From: Paraburkholderia acidisoli
GTDB taxonomy: Bacteria; Pseudomonadota; Gammaproteobacteria; Burkholderiales; Burkholderiaceae
Direction: 5' to 3'
DNA: 64,000 bases
NCBI RefSeq assembly: GCF_009789675.1
Contig: NZ_CP046914.1
Span: 620,001-684,000 of the forward strand
Part shown: positions 37,364 through 46,641 of the stretch, piece after piece
Layout: the number at the start of each line of letters is the position of its first letter
How positions within the stretch are numbered: position 1 is the stretch's first letter
Notes under the pieces: model-generated
Database searches by the model: none
What the model saw: only the letters and a program-made list of their open reading frames with translations
What the model was told of the DNA's origin: nothing
Program-made: the position numbers and the translations under genes

Positions 37364-39592
37364 TTAGCGCGCCGTCACACCGTTTTGCCCGGCGTCGGCG
37401 CGCATTGACGTTGGCTTCGCCATCGCGCCGCGCACCTCGAAGCGCACCGTGTCGGTGACCGTGCCCTTCGCATCGACGAGTTCGAGCCGATGCTTGCCCG
37501 GCCACGGCAACCACGCCACGCGCGCGCCGCCGTTAAGCGGTTTGCCGTCGAGACGCCAGTTCACACGCGTACTCGAACCGTTGGCGCGTTCGAACCACAC
37601 GCGCTGGCGCGGCGCGGGAATGTCGGGGTCGAGCGCGAAAATCGTGCCGTCCACCGGACTGCCGATTTGCGCGGGACCGCGCGCGAGATCGGCCGCGTTC
37701 GACGCAAGACCCACTTGCGGCGTGGCCGTGCCCTTCAGGAACCACTCGTCGCGTGCGGGCTCGACCGAACCGGCGAACGTCACGCGCACGTGCTCGACGC
37801 CGGGCGGCGCAACCGGCGCCACGCTCGGCACGCGCCGATGCAGATAGCCCACCACGGCCGCCCACACGGGCGCCGCGCCGCTCACGCCCGAGACGTCCCA
37901 CATCGGCGAACCGTCCGCGTTGCCGACCCACACGCCTACCGTGTAGCGCGACGTGAAGCCCACGGTCCAGTTGTCGCGCATGTCCTTGCTCGTGCCGGTT
38001 TTCACGGCGGAAAACATGCGCGTGGCGAGCGGGCTGTCGAAGTCGAACGTGCGCGTACGCGCGTTGTTGTCGGCGATGACATCGGTGACGATGAAGGCCG
38101 CCTCGCGGCTGAAAATGCGTTTTGCGGGGGGATGTACCGCGTTTTTGGCGGCGGGCACCTCCACCACCGGCGTGGCTACGCCGCCGTTCGCCAGCGCGCG
38201 ATACGCGTTCGTGAGCGACACCAGCGTGACGTCGGCACTGCCGAGCGCGAGACTATAGCCGTAGTAATCGCCGCTTTGCGTGAGCGGCAAACCGAGCGAC
38301 GTGAGCGTATTGGCAAAGCGATGCGGCGTGACCATCACGAGCGTGCGCACGGCCGGCACGTTGAGCGACGACCCCAGCGAAGTCCGCACGCTAACCCAGC
38401 CCTTGAACCCTTTGTCGTAGTTCTGCGGCATGTAGAGGCCGCCGCCCGCCGCGAGATCGAGCGGCGCGTCGTCGAGCAACGAGGCCGTGGTGACACGGCG
38501 CTCGTCGATGGCTTCGGCATACAGAAACGGCTTGAGTGTCGAGCCCGCCTGGCGCAGCGCGAGTGCCGCATCCACTTCGCGCGCCTTCGACAAGCCGCCC
38601 GACGACCCGACCCACGCGCGCACTTCGCCCGTCGCGTTGTCGAGCACGATCACGGCGCCATCCTGCACGTTGCGCGGATGCGCGCGCGCATTGAGTTCGA
38701 TGAGCGTGCGCGTGAGCGTGTCGCGCGCGAAGCGTTGCAGGTTCGCATCGAGCGTAGAAGGCACGCGTTGCCCCGGCGCGGGATGCACGAGATTCGCGAT
38801 ATGACGCGCGTAATGTGGCGCGAGTTGGGGCGAGCTTTCGCTGCGAGTGTCGAACGAGGTGTCGAGCGACGAGGCCGGGCGCGCGAACGCGAGTTGCACG
38901 AATGCATCGAGATTCGTGCAGCCGTTCGCGGCATTCATGTCGCGCAGAATGCGGCACGCACGCGTGACGACCTTCGGCCACGACGCATTGGGCGCGCGAA
39001 CCAGCGCTGCCGCCACGGCTGATTCGCGCGCGTCGAGACCGGAAGGCGTCTTGCCGAACAACGTTTGCGACAACGCCGAAAGCCCGATCATCTCGCCGCG
39101 AAACGGCACGAGATTCAGATACCCCTCGAGTATCTGGTCCTTGCGCCAGCTTCGCTCGAGCCGCAACGCATCCACGGCTTGCACCGCTTTTTGCGCGATC
39201 GAGCGCTGGCCAGAATGGCGCGGATCGTCGTCGAGCAAACCCGTGAGTTGCATCGTTACGGTAGAGGCGCCGCGCGTGCGCGTATTCCAGAGGTTCGCCC
39301 ATGCCGCGCCCGCCGCGCCGCGCCAGTCCACGCCGCTGTGCTCGTAGAATCGTTTGTCCTCCGAAACAACGATCGCTTCGCGTAAGGCCGGCGAGACGTC
39401 GGCGAGCGCGACCCAATCGCCGCGTCGCGCCGTGCGCTCGATGCGCGTGCGTTGCAACGGCGTGCCGTCGCGCGCGAGCAGCACCCAGTCGGAGCTTTGC
39501 CATTGCGCGCGCACTGTGTCGAAGGTCGGCAACGCGAGCGCCGTGAGCGGCATCGCCATGACGCCAACGGCAATGAGGCGGCGCACGTTCAT
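37364..39592 (-). CDS. pbpC: penicillin-binding protein 1C
   Basis: A 742-residue bifunctional class A-type PBP. A membrane anchor lies at the N-terminus. The glycosyltransferase domain has SEDKRFYEHSGVDWRGAAGA (catalytic E78) and GASTVTMQL. The transpeptidase motifs are S351-T-L-K354 (AGSTLKPF), S409-L-N and K531-T-G. A C-terminal PBP1C-specific domain (about 640-742) follows, with WLPWPGKHRLELVD. The start overlaps the stop of the alpha-2-macroglobulin gene (ATGA). The same pairing occurs in E. coli, where the two are thought to guard and repair the periplasm. Confidence 0.95.
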   Translation of the reverse strand: MNVRRLIAVGVMAMPLTALALPTFDTVRAQWQSSDWVLLARDGTPLQRTRIERTARRGDWVALADVSPALREAIVVSEDKRFYEHSGVDWRGAAGAAWANLWNTRTRGASTVTMQLTGLLDDDPRHSGQRSIAQKAVQAVDALRLERSWRKDQILEGYLNLVPFRGEMIGLSALSQTLFGKTPSGLDARESAVAAALVRAPNASWPKVVTRACRILRDMNAANGCTNLDAFVQLAFARPASSLDTSFDTRSESSPQLAPHYARHIANLVHPAPGQRVPSTLDANLQRFARDTLTRTLIELNARAHPRNVQDGAVIVLDNATGEVRAWVGSSGGLSKAREVDAALALRQAGSTLKPFLYAEAIDERRVTTASLLDDAPLDLAAGGGLYMPQNYDKGFKGWVSVRTSLGSSLNVPAVRTLVMVTPHRFANTLTSLGLPLTQSGDYYGYSLALGSADVTLVSLTNAYRALANGGVATPVVEVPAAKNAVHPPAKRIFSREAAFIVTDVIADNNARTRTFDFDSPLATRMFSAVKTGTSKDMRDNWTVGFTSRYTVGVWVGNADGSPMWDVSGVSGAAPVWAAVVGYLHRRVPSVAPVAPPGVEHVRVTFAGSVEPARDEWFLKGTATPQVGLASNAADLARGPAQIGSPVDGTIFALDPDIPAPRQRVWFERANGSSTRVNWRLDGKPLNGGARVAWLPWPGKHRLELVDAKGTVTDTVRFEVRGAMAKPTSMRADAGQNGVTAR

Positions 39593-42500
39593 GATGCCTG
39601 CGCCACGGGCTTCACAACCATCGGCGCATTCGGCGTCACGCCGAACGTGGCCGGCGCGTAGAGCGCCTCCACGCGCGTGGGCGGCAAACCGAACGTGCCC
39701 ACGTTGTTGAGCCGCACCGTGTATTCCACCGAGACCTTGCCCTTCGGCAAATACTCGTAATACGCGCGATAGCCGTCGAAGCCGCGTTCGACGAAGGTCG
39801 GCCATTGCCCCTCTTCGTCGTGCTTCTCGCCTGCCGTTGCCGCCGCCGAATCGCGCCCGAGTCCCGAGCCGAGGATGGTCGCGCCCGCCGGAATGGGATC
39901 GTTGACGACCACCCAGGTCATGTCGGTTTGCGCGTCGATGTCGAGATGCACGCGCACCACGTCGCCTCGCGAGTACACGCCCTTCACGGCCGGATCGACC
40001 GGCGTGATGGTTTTGGTCACGCGATAGCCCGCCGCGAACGGCGCGCGCAATGCCACGGCCGCGAGGCTTTCGATGGTCGCCCACGGTTTACCGGTACCGT
40101 CCTGCGTGAGCGAGAGCGTGGTCGCGGTCTTTTGCGCAGGCCACGCGAGCAGCGTGCTGCGGGCGGGCACGATACGCGTGGCGGGCGTGGCGCTCGCCGC
40201 GGAAGCCGACGCGGCCGCCGGCACCGGCGCATTCCAGTCGACCGTGCGCGAGGTATCGCCGAACTGGATTTTCGTTGCGCCCGCAACAGGATCGCGTTCG
40301 AACGCCCGCGAGAACCGCTCGACCGCGAGCGAGCCGTAGACGTTCGCCGTGGTCGTGCCCCAAGCGCCGTTGTGCTGAAGCGCGAGCAAGCCCGTGACGA
40401 GGCGCGGCATGTCGTCCTTCCAGGCGGGATCGTCCACGAAAGCGAGCGCGAGACGCGCCGCATTCACTTCGGTCCCCGTCATGAGCCACCACAAGTTGTC
40501 CTGCGAGGCGGTGGAGAACGTGAGCTGCGTGCCCTGATACGTGAGACGCGCACGCAGAATCTGCTGCACCTGCGCGAGCTTCGCGTCGCGATCGGGCACG
40601 TCGTGCACGCGCGAGAGTATGCCCGCATAGTCGATCACGGCCGAAGTCGGCCACTGATTCGGCGCGATCTCGATCGAACCGAGCTGACGCGCGTTCGCCG
40701 CCCCATAACGCGAGAGCGCGTCGATGGCGGCCAGCTTGCGCAGATCGAGATCGCGTTGCGGCGCCCACGTATTGCGCTCGATACGGCCTTCGACAAAGCG
40801 CGTGAGACCGTCGACCATCTTGTCGCGCATGGCGTCGGCGAGCGCGAAATGCGCGTCGAGTTTCGAGGCTTCGTCGGTGACCGTGAGCAGATACGCGGTG
40901 AGCGTGGGGCTGCCGTGATTGCCGCTGTCGTCGCTCGGCGGGAAGTAGTTCGCGAGGCCGTCGCGGTCGAGATAGACCGGCATGCGCGCGAGCGTAGTCT
41001 GCCAGCGCGCCGAATCACGCAAACCGATCGCGATCGACGTTTGCTGTTCGAGGCACGAGTACGGATAACGCTCGAACCAGCGGCGCACGCCGGGCAAACC
41101 GTTCGCGAGCTTCGGTTGCAGCGAAACCGCGATGCCGCCGCGCACTGCGCCGGCTTGCGTAACGCTCGCATTCGCCGGCGGCGCAACGGGAACCGCGAGC
41201 GTGCCGTCCACCTGCGCGAGCGTGGCTTGCTGCACTGTCACGGGAAGGGCCGCCGTGACCTGTTGTGCGAGCTTCACCGCGTCGCTTGCGTGAGCGCCGC
41301 CTTGCTCGGCCGCGCTCACGTTCCAGACGAGCGCGGGGCGTTCGGCTTCGGCGAGATTGTCGGGCACGGCCACATTCCACGCGACTTCTCGCGAGGCATT
41401 GGGCGCGAGATCGACCGTTTGCGGGTCGAGCGAGAGCGGCGGCACGTTGGGCGTAACCACGACCTTCATCGTGCGCGGCGTGGTGTTGCGCAGCGTGAAT
41501 TGCGCGCGGAACGTGTCGCCTTCGCGCACGAGCGGCGGCAGGCCGGAGATCACCTGGAGATCCTGCGTGCTTTCGATGCTGGCGCTGCCCGTGCCGAACC
41601 GTTCGGTGCCGCTCGCGGCCACGGCAACGATGCGGAACCGCGTGATCGAGTCGTTGAGCGGCACGTCCACCTGTGCCATGCCCTTCGCGTCGAGCGTCAC
41701 GCGCGGGTTCCAGTAGAGCAAGGTGTCGAACAATTCACGCGTGGCGCCATGGCCCCCGCCGCCGCCCGCTGGCACGGCCTTGCGCCCGAAGTGGCGGCGC
41801 CCGACGATTTCCATCTGCGCCGTGGAGGTCTCCACGCCATACGCACGCTGTTGCAGCATCGCGTCGAGCAGATTCCAGCTTTGGTTCGGCATCAGTTCGA
41901 GCAAGGCTTCGTCCACTGCCGCCACGGCGATCTGCGTACCGGCCGGTACGGGCTTGCCGTCAGGTAGTTGCACGCGCAACGACACGTGCGATTTTCCACG
42001 CACCGTATAGCGCTTCGCATCCGGTGTCACGCTCACGTTCAACTGATGCGCCGCGTCGCCCACGCGAATTTGCGCCAGTCCATAACGATAAGCGGGCTTC
42101 GAGAGATCGACGAGCGGTGTGGGCGCCTCGTATTGGCGCCCTTCGTACCAGAACGCGCGCGCCCATTCGAGCGGCGCTTTCCAGCCCCACGTGAAGAACG
42201 AATACCACGGCACTTCGTGAATGCGTCCGCGCAATGCCAGCACCGAGACATACACGTTCGGCCCCCACGTGTCGCTCACCTTGAGCTCGACCGTTGGATC
42301 CTTGCCGTCGAGTTGCACCACGTGGGTTTCGATGATGCCCTCGCGCTCCACGGCCACCAGCGCGGTAGCGAAGCGGAACGGCATGCGCACCTGGAAGCGC
42401 GCCGTTTCGCCCGGCTCGTAGTGAGTTTTTTCGGGCAATACGTCGATACGGTCGGTGTTTTCGCTGCCGAACCAGAGTTCGTCTTCGCGCGTGACCCAGA

Positions 42501-45500
42501 TCGAAGTCGTGGCCGTTGCCGCGTGCCCGTCGCCATCGTGAGCCGTCGCCACGAGATCGATATTGCCGGCCTCCTTGAGCTTCGCGTCGCAAGTGAGCAA
42601 ACCGTGGTCGTCGCTCGTGCCGCTGCACAGCGTGCCGAGGTCCTTCGTTTCCGTGTGGTTGTCGTAGGCGTAGAAACCGCCCACCATGCGCTTGCGCGAC
42701 GTGGTCGTGATCTTCGCGATGCCGCGCACGTCGAGCTTCACGCCCGCGCGCGGCTTGCCTTGCAGATCGAGCGCGAGCGCCGTGACCGGCACCGACTTGC
42801 CCACCGATACCCAGCGCCCCGACTTCACGCCCGCGATCACGGCCGCGGGCCACAGCGTGGCCGCGCCGCTGATGGTTTGCACCTCGCCGTTCGGATCGGC
42901 GAAGGTCGCCTCGAGCGAGAGACGTTTGGGCGCGTTCACCGCAGGCAGATTCTTCAGCGTGAGCGCGCCGGCGCCGCTGCGGTCCAGCGTGAGCGGTTCC
43001 TTGTCGGCGACGAGCTTCGCCATTTCGTTGTCTTCCTGCGGCGAGTTGTCGTCTTCGTCGCTGGCGTTGTCGCCCTTGCTCGACGGCACGTAGGGCGTGA
43101 AGCTGAAATCGCCGAACGTATCCGCGAAAGCCGGCGACGTGTCCTTCACGAGCGCCGAGACCTGCACCGGCAGATTCGAAGCCGCGCCGCCCGACACATA
43201 ATCGATCTGCACCGACACCGGCGCCTGCGTGGCGGCCACCAACGGCGAGGCCTTTGCGTTGCGCACCGCGATCGTGCCCTTGAGCACCGGCAGGCGGAAC
43301 GCTTCCACGCGGAAGCTGCCGCTTTCGTAGTTCATGTGCAGCGCGCCGCTGTCCGTGGAATCGGCGTCATCGCCGTCGTTCGAATCGCTCGCGTCATTCG
43401 TATCGCCCGAGGCACTCGCGCTCGCGTCGCCGTCGTCGAGCGTCACGTCGTATTCGCCCAGCTTCGCTTCGGGCGGCAGCTTGAAGGTCGTGTCGGCGGT
43501 GTGATCGGCGGCCCACTTGAGCGGGAAATGCCAGGTCTGGCCGCTACCCGAGTGACGGATCGTGACACGCGTGGGATACTGCCGCGGAAACGCAAAACCG
43601 TGCATGGTCTGCGCGCGGATGAAATGCTTCATCGACACGGTCTCGCCCGCGCGCAACAACGTGCGGTCGAATACCGTATGCGCGATCATGGTCGGCTCCA
43701 CGCTCGTGTCGGTGGGCACGTTGAAGCGCCACGCTTCGATACCGCGATTCCAGTCCGATTGCACGAACGCCATGTCGGGACCCGTTTTCGGATCGTCAAT
43801 GCGCGCGGAAACGAACAGGCCGCTGTAGCTGTTGTCGCCCGTGCAATCGCGGCGGCTCGAAAGCGGTCCGCCGATCGTCAGGAGTCCGTGTGAATCGGTT
43901 TTTCCCGAGGCGATCATCTCGCCGTTGCAGTCGGAAACATGCACGTCGGCATTCGGCACGGGCTCGCCCTTGTCGAGCGTCGTGACCCACACCACGCTGT
44001 TTTCGCGGCCTTGCTTGAAATGCACGCCGAGGTTGGTGACGAGTACCGCCGTGCGCACGTACATGGGCGCGGGCTTGCCCAGCAGCGAAGCGCCCAGTCG
44101 CGGCGAAGCGAGTTCGATCACGTAGAAGCCGGGCTTCGGCACCGGAATGCCCACCACTTCGAACGGCCGCAGCGCTTTCGGATCGGCTTTCGGCAAGGCC
44201 AGCGTTTCCACGCCGCGTTGACCGTCGAGCAAAGACAGCGAACGCACGTCGATGATGCGGTCCTTCGGCGCTTCCTCGCCTTGCGGCGGAGGAATCACGA
44301 CCGGCGACTTCGCGCGTTTGACGAGACCGGGCACGAGCTTGTCGATTTGCGATTCGCTCATGCCGTAGTTGTCGAACTGATCGACGAGACGCATCCAGCG
44401 ACGCATGTCGACATCCGACTGCACGGCAAGTTTCGCGAACTTCGCCTCGCCCGCATTCAGGCCAGCGACGTGCAGATCGGCTTCCACGTTGCGCAGGGTG
44501 ACGGGCACGAGCGGCGGCGTGCCGGGCTCCGCATAGCGCTCGATGATGCCGAACGTCGACGACGGAAACTTCGCGAGCGGCGGCATCGGCGCGGTGGCGG
44601 TGCGCAGCGGAAACAGGTCGGCATTCGCGAGTGCGCGGCCGCTGACGTCCTTGAGGCCGGCGGGCGCCTGAATCGTGAGCGTCGCACGTTCGGGCAGCGG
44701 CGCGGCGAACGTAACCGCGCTGACTTCGGCGTCCTTATCGTCTTTATCGAAAGTGGGAGCGATGTCGCCGTTCGGCCCTTGCAGGCGGAACTTCCCGGCG
44801 TCTGCACGCGCGATGGGGGCGCTCAGATCGACGCGCACGGGGCGCAGTGGCGTGCACGGCGCCTTCGCGTTTTCGCGCTCGCAGCTCATGCTGGCCGAGA
44901 ACGGTTCGCGCACGTGGAAATCGAAGCGGCGTTCGACCTCGTTGGGCGTGCCGTTCACGCCTTTCACGCCCTTGCCGTACACCAGCTGCATCTTCGCGCT
45001 CGACGGCAAGGTCTGCTGGCACATGAGCGTGAGCACGCGGGCGCTGTCTTTCTCCAGGCCGAAGTGTTTGAGCAACGCGGCGCGCGCGGGCGTGTCCACG
45101 GGTTGCACGGGAATGCGGTTGCCCAGACCGCCCGATTCGCACCACACGTGTTCGCCTACGGAGTCGGGCGTGGCCGGGCCATTGAGCCGCAGCACGAAGG
45201 TCTGATGCTCTTCGATTTCGCCGCCATAGGGCTGAACGCTCACGGGAAACGGGCCGCCCGTGGAGAACGCGTAGCGGTGCGCGCCTGTGACCGCGTTACC
45301 CGATTGCGACTTGAGGCCGTCGTTGAGCGTAACGCCGCATTGCGTGTCGGACGGTAAGTCGTGCGTGAAATCGTAGGCCCAGGTCTTTTCGTCGATCCAG
45401 CGGCCTTGTCCCGCACCGGCCGCGGCGGGATTGCATTGCACGCGCGCCGGATCTTTCGCGTCGGGCGCGCCGAAGGCCACCATGGCCTCGTCGAACTTGA

Positions 45501-45654
45501 TGACCACTTGACGCGCCTGCGTGACCGTGCCCTGCGGCGAGACGCTGAGCGTGCGCGCGGCGTCGGCGCGCCATGTTCCCGATACATACAACGCAAGCGC
45601 CGCGAGTAGCGCCAACGTCCACCCACCGCGTATTCTTCGAATGATTCGTTGCAT
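39589..45654 (-). CDS. bacterial alpha-2-macroglobulin, thioester-containing
   Basis: A 2021-residue periplasmic protease-trapping protein. It contains MG-type repeats, an NTD of the A2M_N_2 kind, LLYWNPRVTLDAKGMAQVDVPLNDSITRFRIVAVA (A2M domain) and the thioester motif CLEQ with C1534 (RYPYSCLEQQ). It ends with complement-like domains. The N-terminus (MQRIIRRIRGGWTLALLAALALYVSGTWRADAA) lacks a lipobox cysteine, unlike the lipoprotein YfhM of E. coli, so it is probably released or anchored by its uncleaved helix. Two acidic low-complexity inserts lie at about 738-770 and 857-878. AGGGA is six bases before the ATG. Overlaps pbpC. Confidence 0.93.
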   Translation of the reverse strand: MQRIIRRIRGGWTLALLAALALYVSGTWRADAARTLSVSPQGTVTQARQVVIKFDEAMVAFGAPDAKDPARVQCNPAAAGAGQGRWIDEKTWAYDFTHDLPSDTQCGVTLNDGLKSQSGNAVTGAHRYAFSTGGPFPVSVQPYGGEIEEHQTFVLRLNGPATPDSVGEHVWCESGGLGNRIPVQPVDTPARAALLKHFGLEKDSARVLTLMCQQTLPSSAKMQLVYGKGVKGVNGTPNEVERRFDFHVREPFSASMSCERENAKAPCTPLRPVRVDLSAPIARADAGKFRLQGPNGDIAPTFDKDDKDAEVSAVTFAAPLPERATLTIQAPAGLKDVSGRALANADLFPLRTATAPMPPLAKFPSSTFGIIERYAEPGTPPLVPVTLRNVEADLHVAGLNAGEAKFAKLAVQSDVDMRRWMRLVDQFDNYGMSESQIDKLVPGLVKRAKSPVVIPPPQGEEAPKDRIIDVRSLSLLDGQRGVETLALPKADPKALRPFEVVGIPVPKPGFYVIELASPRLGASLLGKPAPMYVRTAVLVTNLGVHFKQGRENSVVWVTTLDKGEPVPNADVHVSDCNGEMIASGKTDSHGLLTIGGPLSSRRDCTGDNSYSGLFVSARIDDPKTGPDMAFVQSDWNRGIEAWRFNVPTDTSVEPTMIAHTVFDRTLLRAGETVSMKHFIRAQTMHGFAFPRQYPTRVTIRHSGSGQTWHFPLKWAADHTADTTFKLPPEAKLGEYDVTLDDGDASASASGDTNDASDSNDGDDADSTDSGALHMNYESGSFRVEAFRLPVLKGTIAVRNAKASPLVAATQAPVSVQIDYVSGGAASNLPVQVSALVKDTSPAFADTFGDFSFTPYVPSSKGDNASDEDDNSPQEDNEMAKLVADKEPLTLDRSGAGALTLKNLPAVNAPKRLSLEATFADPNGEVQTISGAATLWPAAVIAGVKSGRWVSVGKSVPVTALALDLQGKPRAGVKLDVRGIAKITTTSRKRMVGGFYAYDNHTETKDLGTLCSGTSDDHGLLTCDAKLKEAGNIDLVATAHDGDGHAATATTSIWVTREDELWFGSENTDRIDVLPEKTHYEPGETARFQVRMPFRFATALVAVEREGIIETHVVQLDGKDPTVELKVSDTWGPNVYVSVLALRGRIHEVPWYSFFTWGWKAPLEWARAFWYEGRQYEAPTPLVDLSKPAYRYGLAQIRVGDAAHQLNVSVTPDAKRYTVRGKSHVSLRVQLPDGKPVPAGTQIAVAAVDEALLELMPNQSWNLLDAMLQQRAYGVETSTAQMEIVGRRHFGRKAVPAGGGGGHGATRELFDTLLYWNPRVTLDAKGMAQVDVPLNDSITRFRIVAVAASGTERFGTGSASIESTQDLQVISGLPPLVREGDTFRAQFTLRNTTPRTMKVVVTPNVPPLSLDPQTVDLAPNASREVAWNVAVPDNLAEAERPALVWNVSAAEQGGAHASDAVKLAQQVTAALPVTVQQATLAQVDGTLAVPVAPPANASVTQAGAVRGGIAVSLQPKLANGLPGVRRWFERYPYSCLEQQTSIAIGLRDSARWQTTLARMPVYLDRDGLANYFPPSDDSGNHGSPTLTAYLLTVTDEASKLDAHFALADAMRDKMVDGLTRFVEGRIERNTWAPQRDLDLRKLAAIDALSRYGAANARQLGSIEIAPNQWPTSAVIDYAGILSRVHDVPDRDAKLAQVQQILRARLTYQGTQLTFSTASQDNLWWLMTGTEVNAARLALAFVDDPAWKDDMPRLVTGLLALQHNGAWGTTTANVYGSLAVERFSRAFERDPVAGATKIQFGDTSRTVDWNAPVPAAASASAASATPATRIVPARSTLLAWPAQKTATTLSLTQDGTGKPWATIESLAAVALRAPFAAGYRVTKTITPVDPAVKGVYSRGDVVRVHLDIDAQTDMTWVVVNDPIPAGATILGSGLGRDSAAATAGEKHDEEGQWPTFVERGFDGYRAYYEYLPKGKVSVEYTVRLNNVGTFGLPPTRVEALYAPATFGVTPNAPMVVKPVAQAS

Positions 45655-46010
45655 CGACGATCCCTGTTTTATTATGCGTTTTCCCGCAGCGTTCTTGTGT
45701 ACTTCGGCGCGGCGAGCGGTATGGTACAGCGCGGTTCGAACCCACGCGTCGAGAGTGCGCGCGCGAGCGCAGGCGCACAGCATGCCTTGACCTGCGCCTG
45801 CGCCCTATCGGACAGTGCTGAAACTGAGCTGCATCGAAGAGATCGGGGAATGCGGGGGGAATGGGTACTTGGCTGGCGCGCGGGAAGTCGCCGGTCGTAA
45901 TTTCCACACGTTTGCCAACATTGAATAAGCGCCGCCGGACTCATGCATAGCGGCTTCTATTTGCCACCTCCAGTTCGAAGCCGCAATAAAATCTTGTCGT
46001 TTCGGCAATA
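45655..46010. other. intergenic region, nothing assigned
   Basis: About 355 bp upstream of the alpha-2-macroglobulin gene. The frame of that gene remains open to 45783, but that part looks non-coding (Arg/Ala-rich). The region should hold its promoter. No repeats or RNA genes were recognised. Confidence 0.4.
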
Positions 46011-46041
46011 AAAAAACCCGCGTTATTCACGCGGGTTTTTT
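46011..46041. terminator. bidirectional rho-independent terminator
   Basis: Perfect 12-bp arms AAAAAACCCGCG and CGCGGGTTTTTT around TTATTCA, 18 bp beyond the stop of the DUF4148 gene. The A/T ends of the stem give a U tract on both strands. Mainly serves the leftward DUF4148 gene. Confidence 0.9.
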
Positions 46042-46058
46042 GCTGACTATCAAAGCGA

Positions 46059-46388
46059 TTAATGCGCGTTATAGACCGGCGGCGAGTAGCTGCTCACTGC
46101 GCCATCCGAACCGCTTTGCGACGAGCCATTCGTGGACGGACCATAACCGCTCGTTTGCGCGCCAGCGAGATTGTTCTGCGCATTCACGCGCGCTTCCGCA
46201 CGTTGAATGTCTTCCGGATAGTATTGGTCGTTCTGGTAGGGCCGATAACCCGCCGCTTCGAGTTGCGCGAGTTCGGCGCGCACCTGTGCGCGGGTCACGG
46301 GACCGTTGGTGCCTTGCGCTTGAGCGAACGACACGGCGGGAACGGCGAGTACGGCAGCAATGGCAACAGCCTTGATGAGCGATTTCAT
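46059..46388 (-). CDS. DUF4148 family secreted protein
   Basis: A 109-residue protein with signal peptide MKSLIKAVAIAAVLAVPAVSFA. The mature part has VTRAQVRAELAQLEAAGYRP, the DUF4148 core, followed by YYPEDIQRAEARVNAQN and a Gly/Ser/Asn-rich tail. These small secreted proteins are abundant in Burkholderiaceae and have no known role. GGAGG is six bases before the ATG. Monocistronic, ended by a strong terminator. Confidence 0.92.
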   Translation of the reverse strand: MKSLIKAVAIAAVLAVPAVSFAQAQGTNGPVTRAQVRAELAQLEAAGYRPYQNDQYYPEDIQRAEARVNAQNNLAGAQTSGYGPSTNGSSQSGSDGAVSSYSPPVYNAH

Positions 46389-46641
46389 GATGTACCTCCA
46401 ATAACTTGATTGAATCGGTGCAGCGTTTTTTCCTGCTCCGTTGATGACAAGTCTAGGAAGGTAGAGCGCCAGGATAAATGGCGAGAACACGAATTCACTG
46501 TTTTCGCAAAACGGATAATCGCGTTCACGCATAAGCTTCTCACCAAAAGGAATATGGAACACGTGTGCAACGCACTGTTCCGCTTTGGCGCATGATGATG
46601 ACTCTTGCCGACATCGTCGGGATCATCCAGAGGGGGCAGCA

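Noticed and set aside
39593..40084. longer PbpC starting inside the alpha-2-macroglobulin gene
   Set aside because: Gly/Arg-rich shadow translation; the membrane anchor and ATGA overlap mark 39592 as the start.
41968..43893. 641-codon plus-strand frame opposite the alpha-2-macroglobulin gene
   Set aside because: Arg/His-rich antisense frame without domains.
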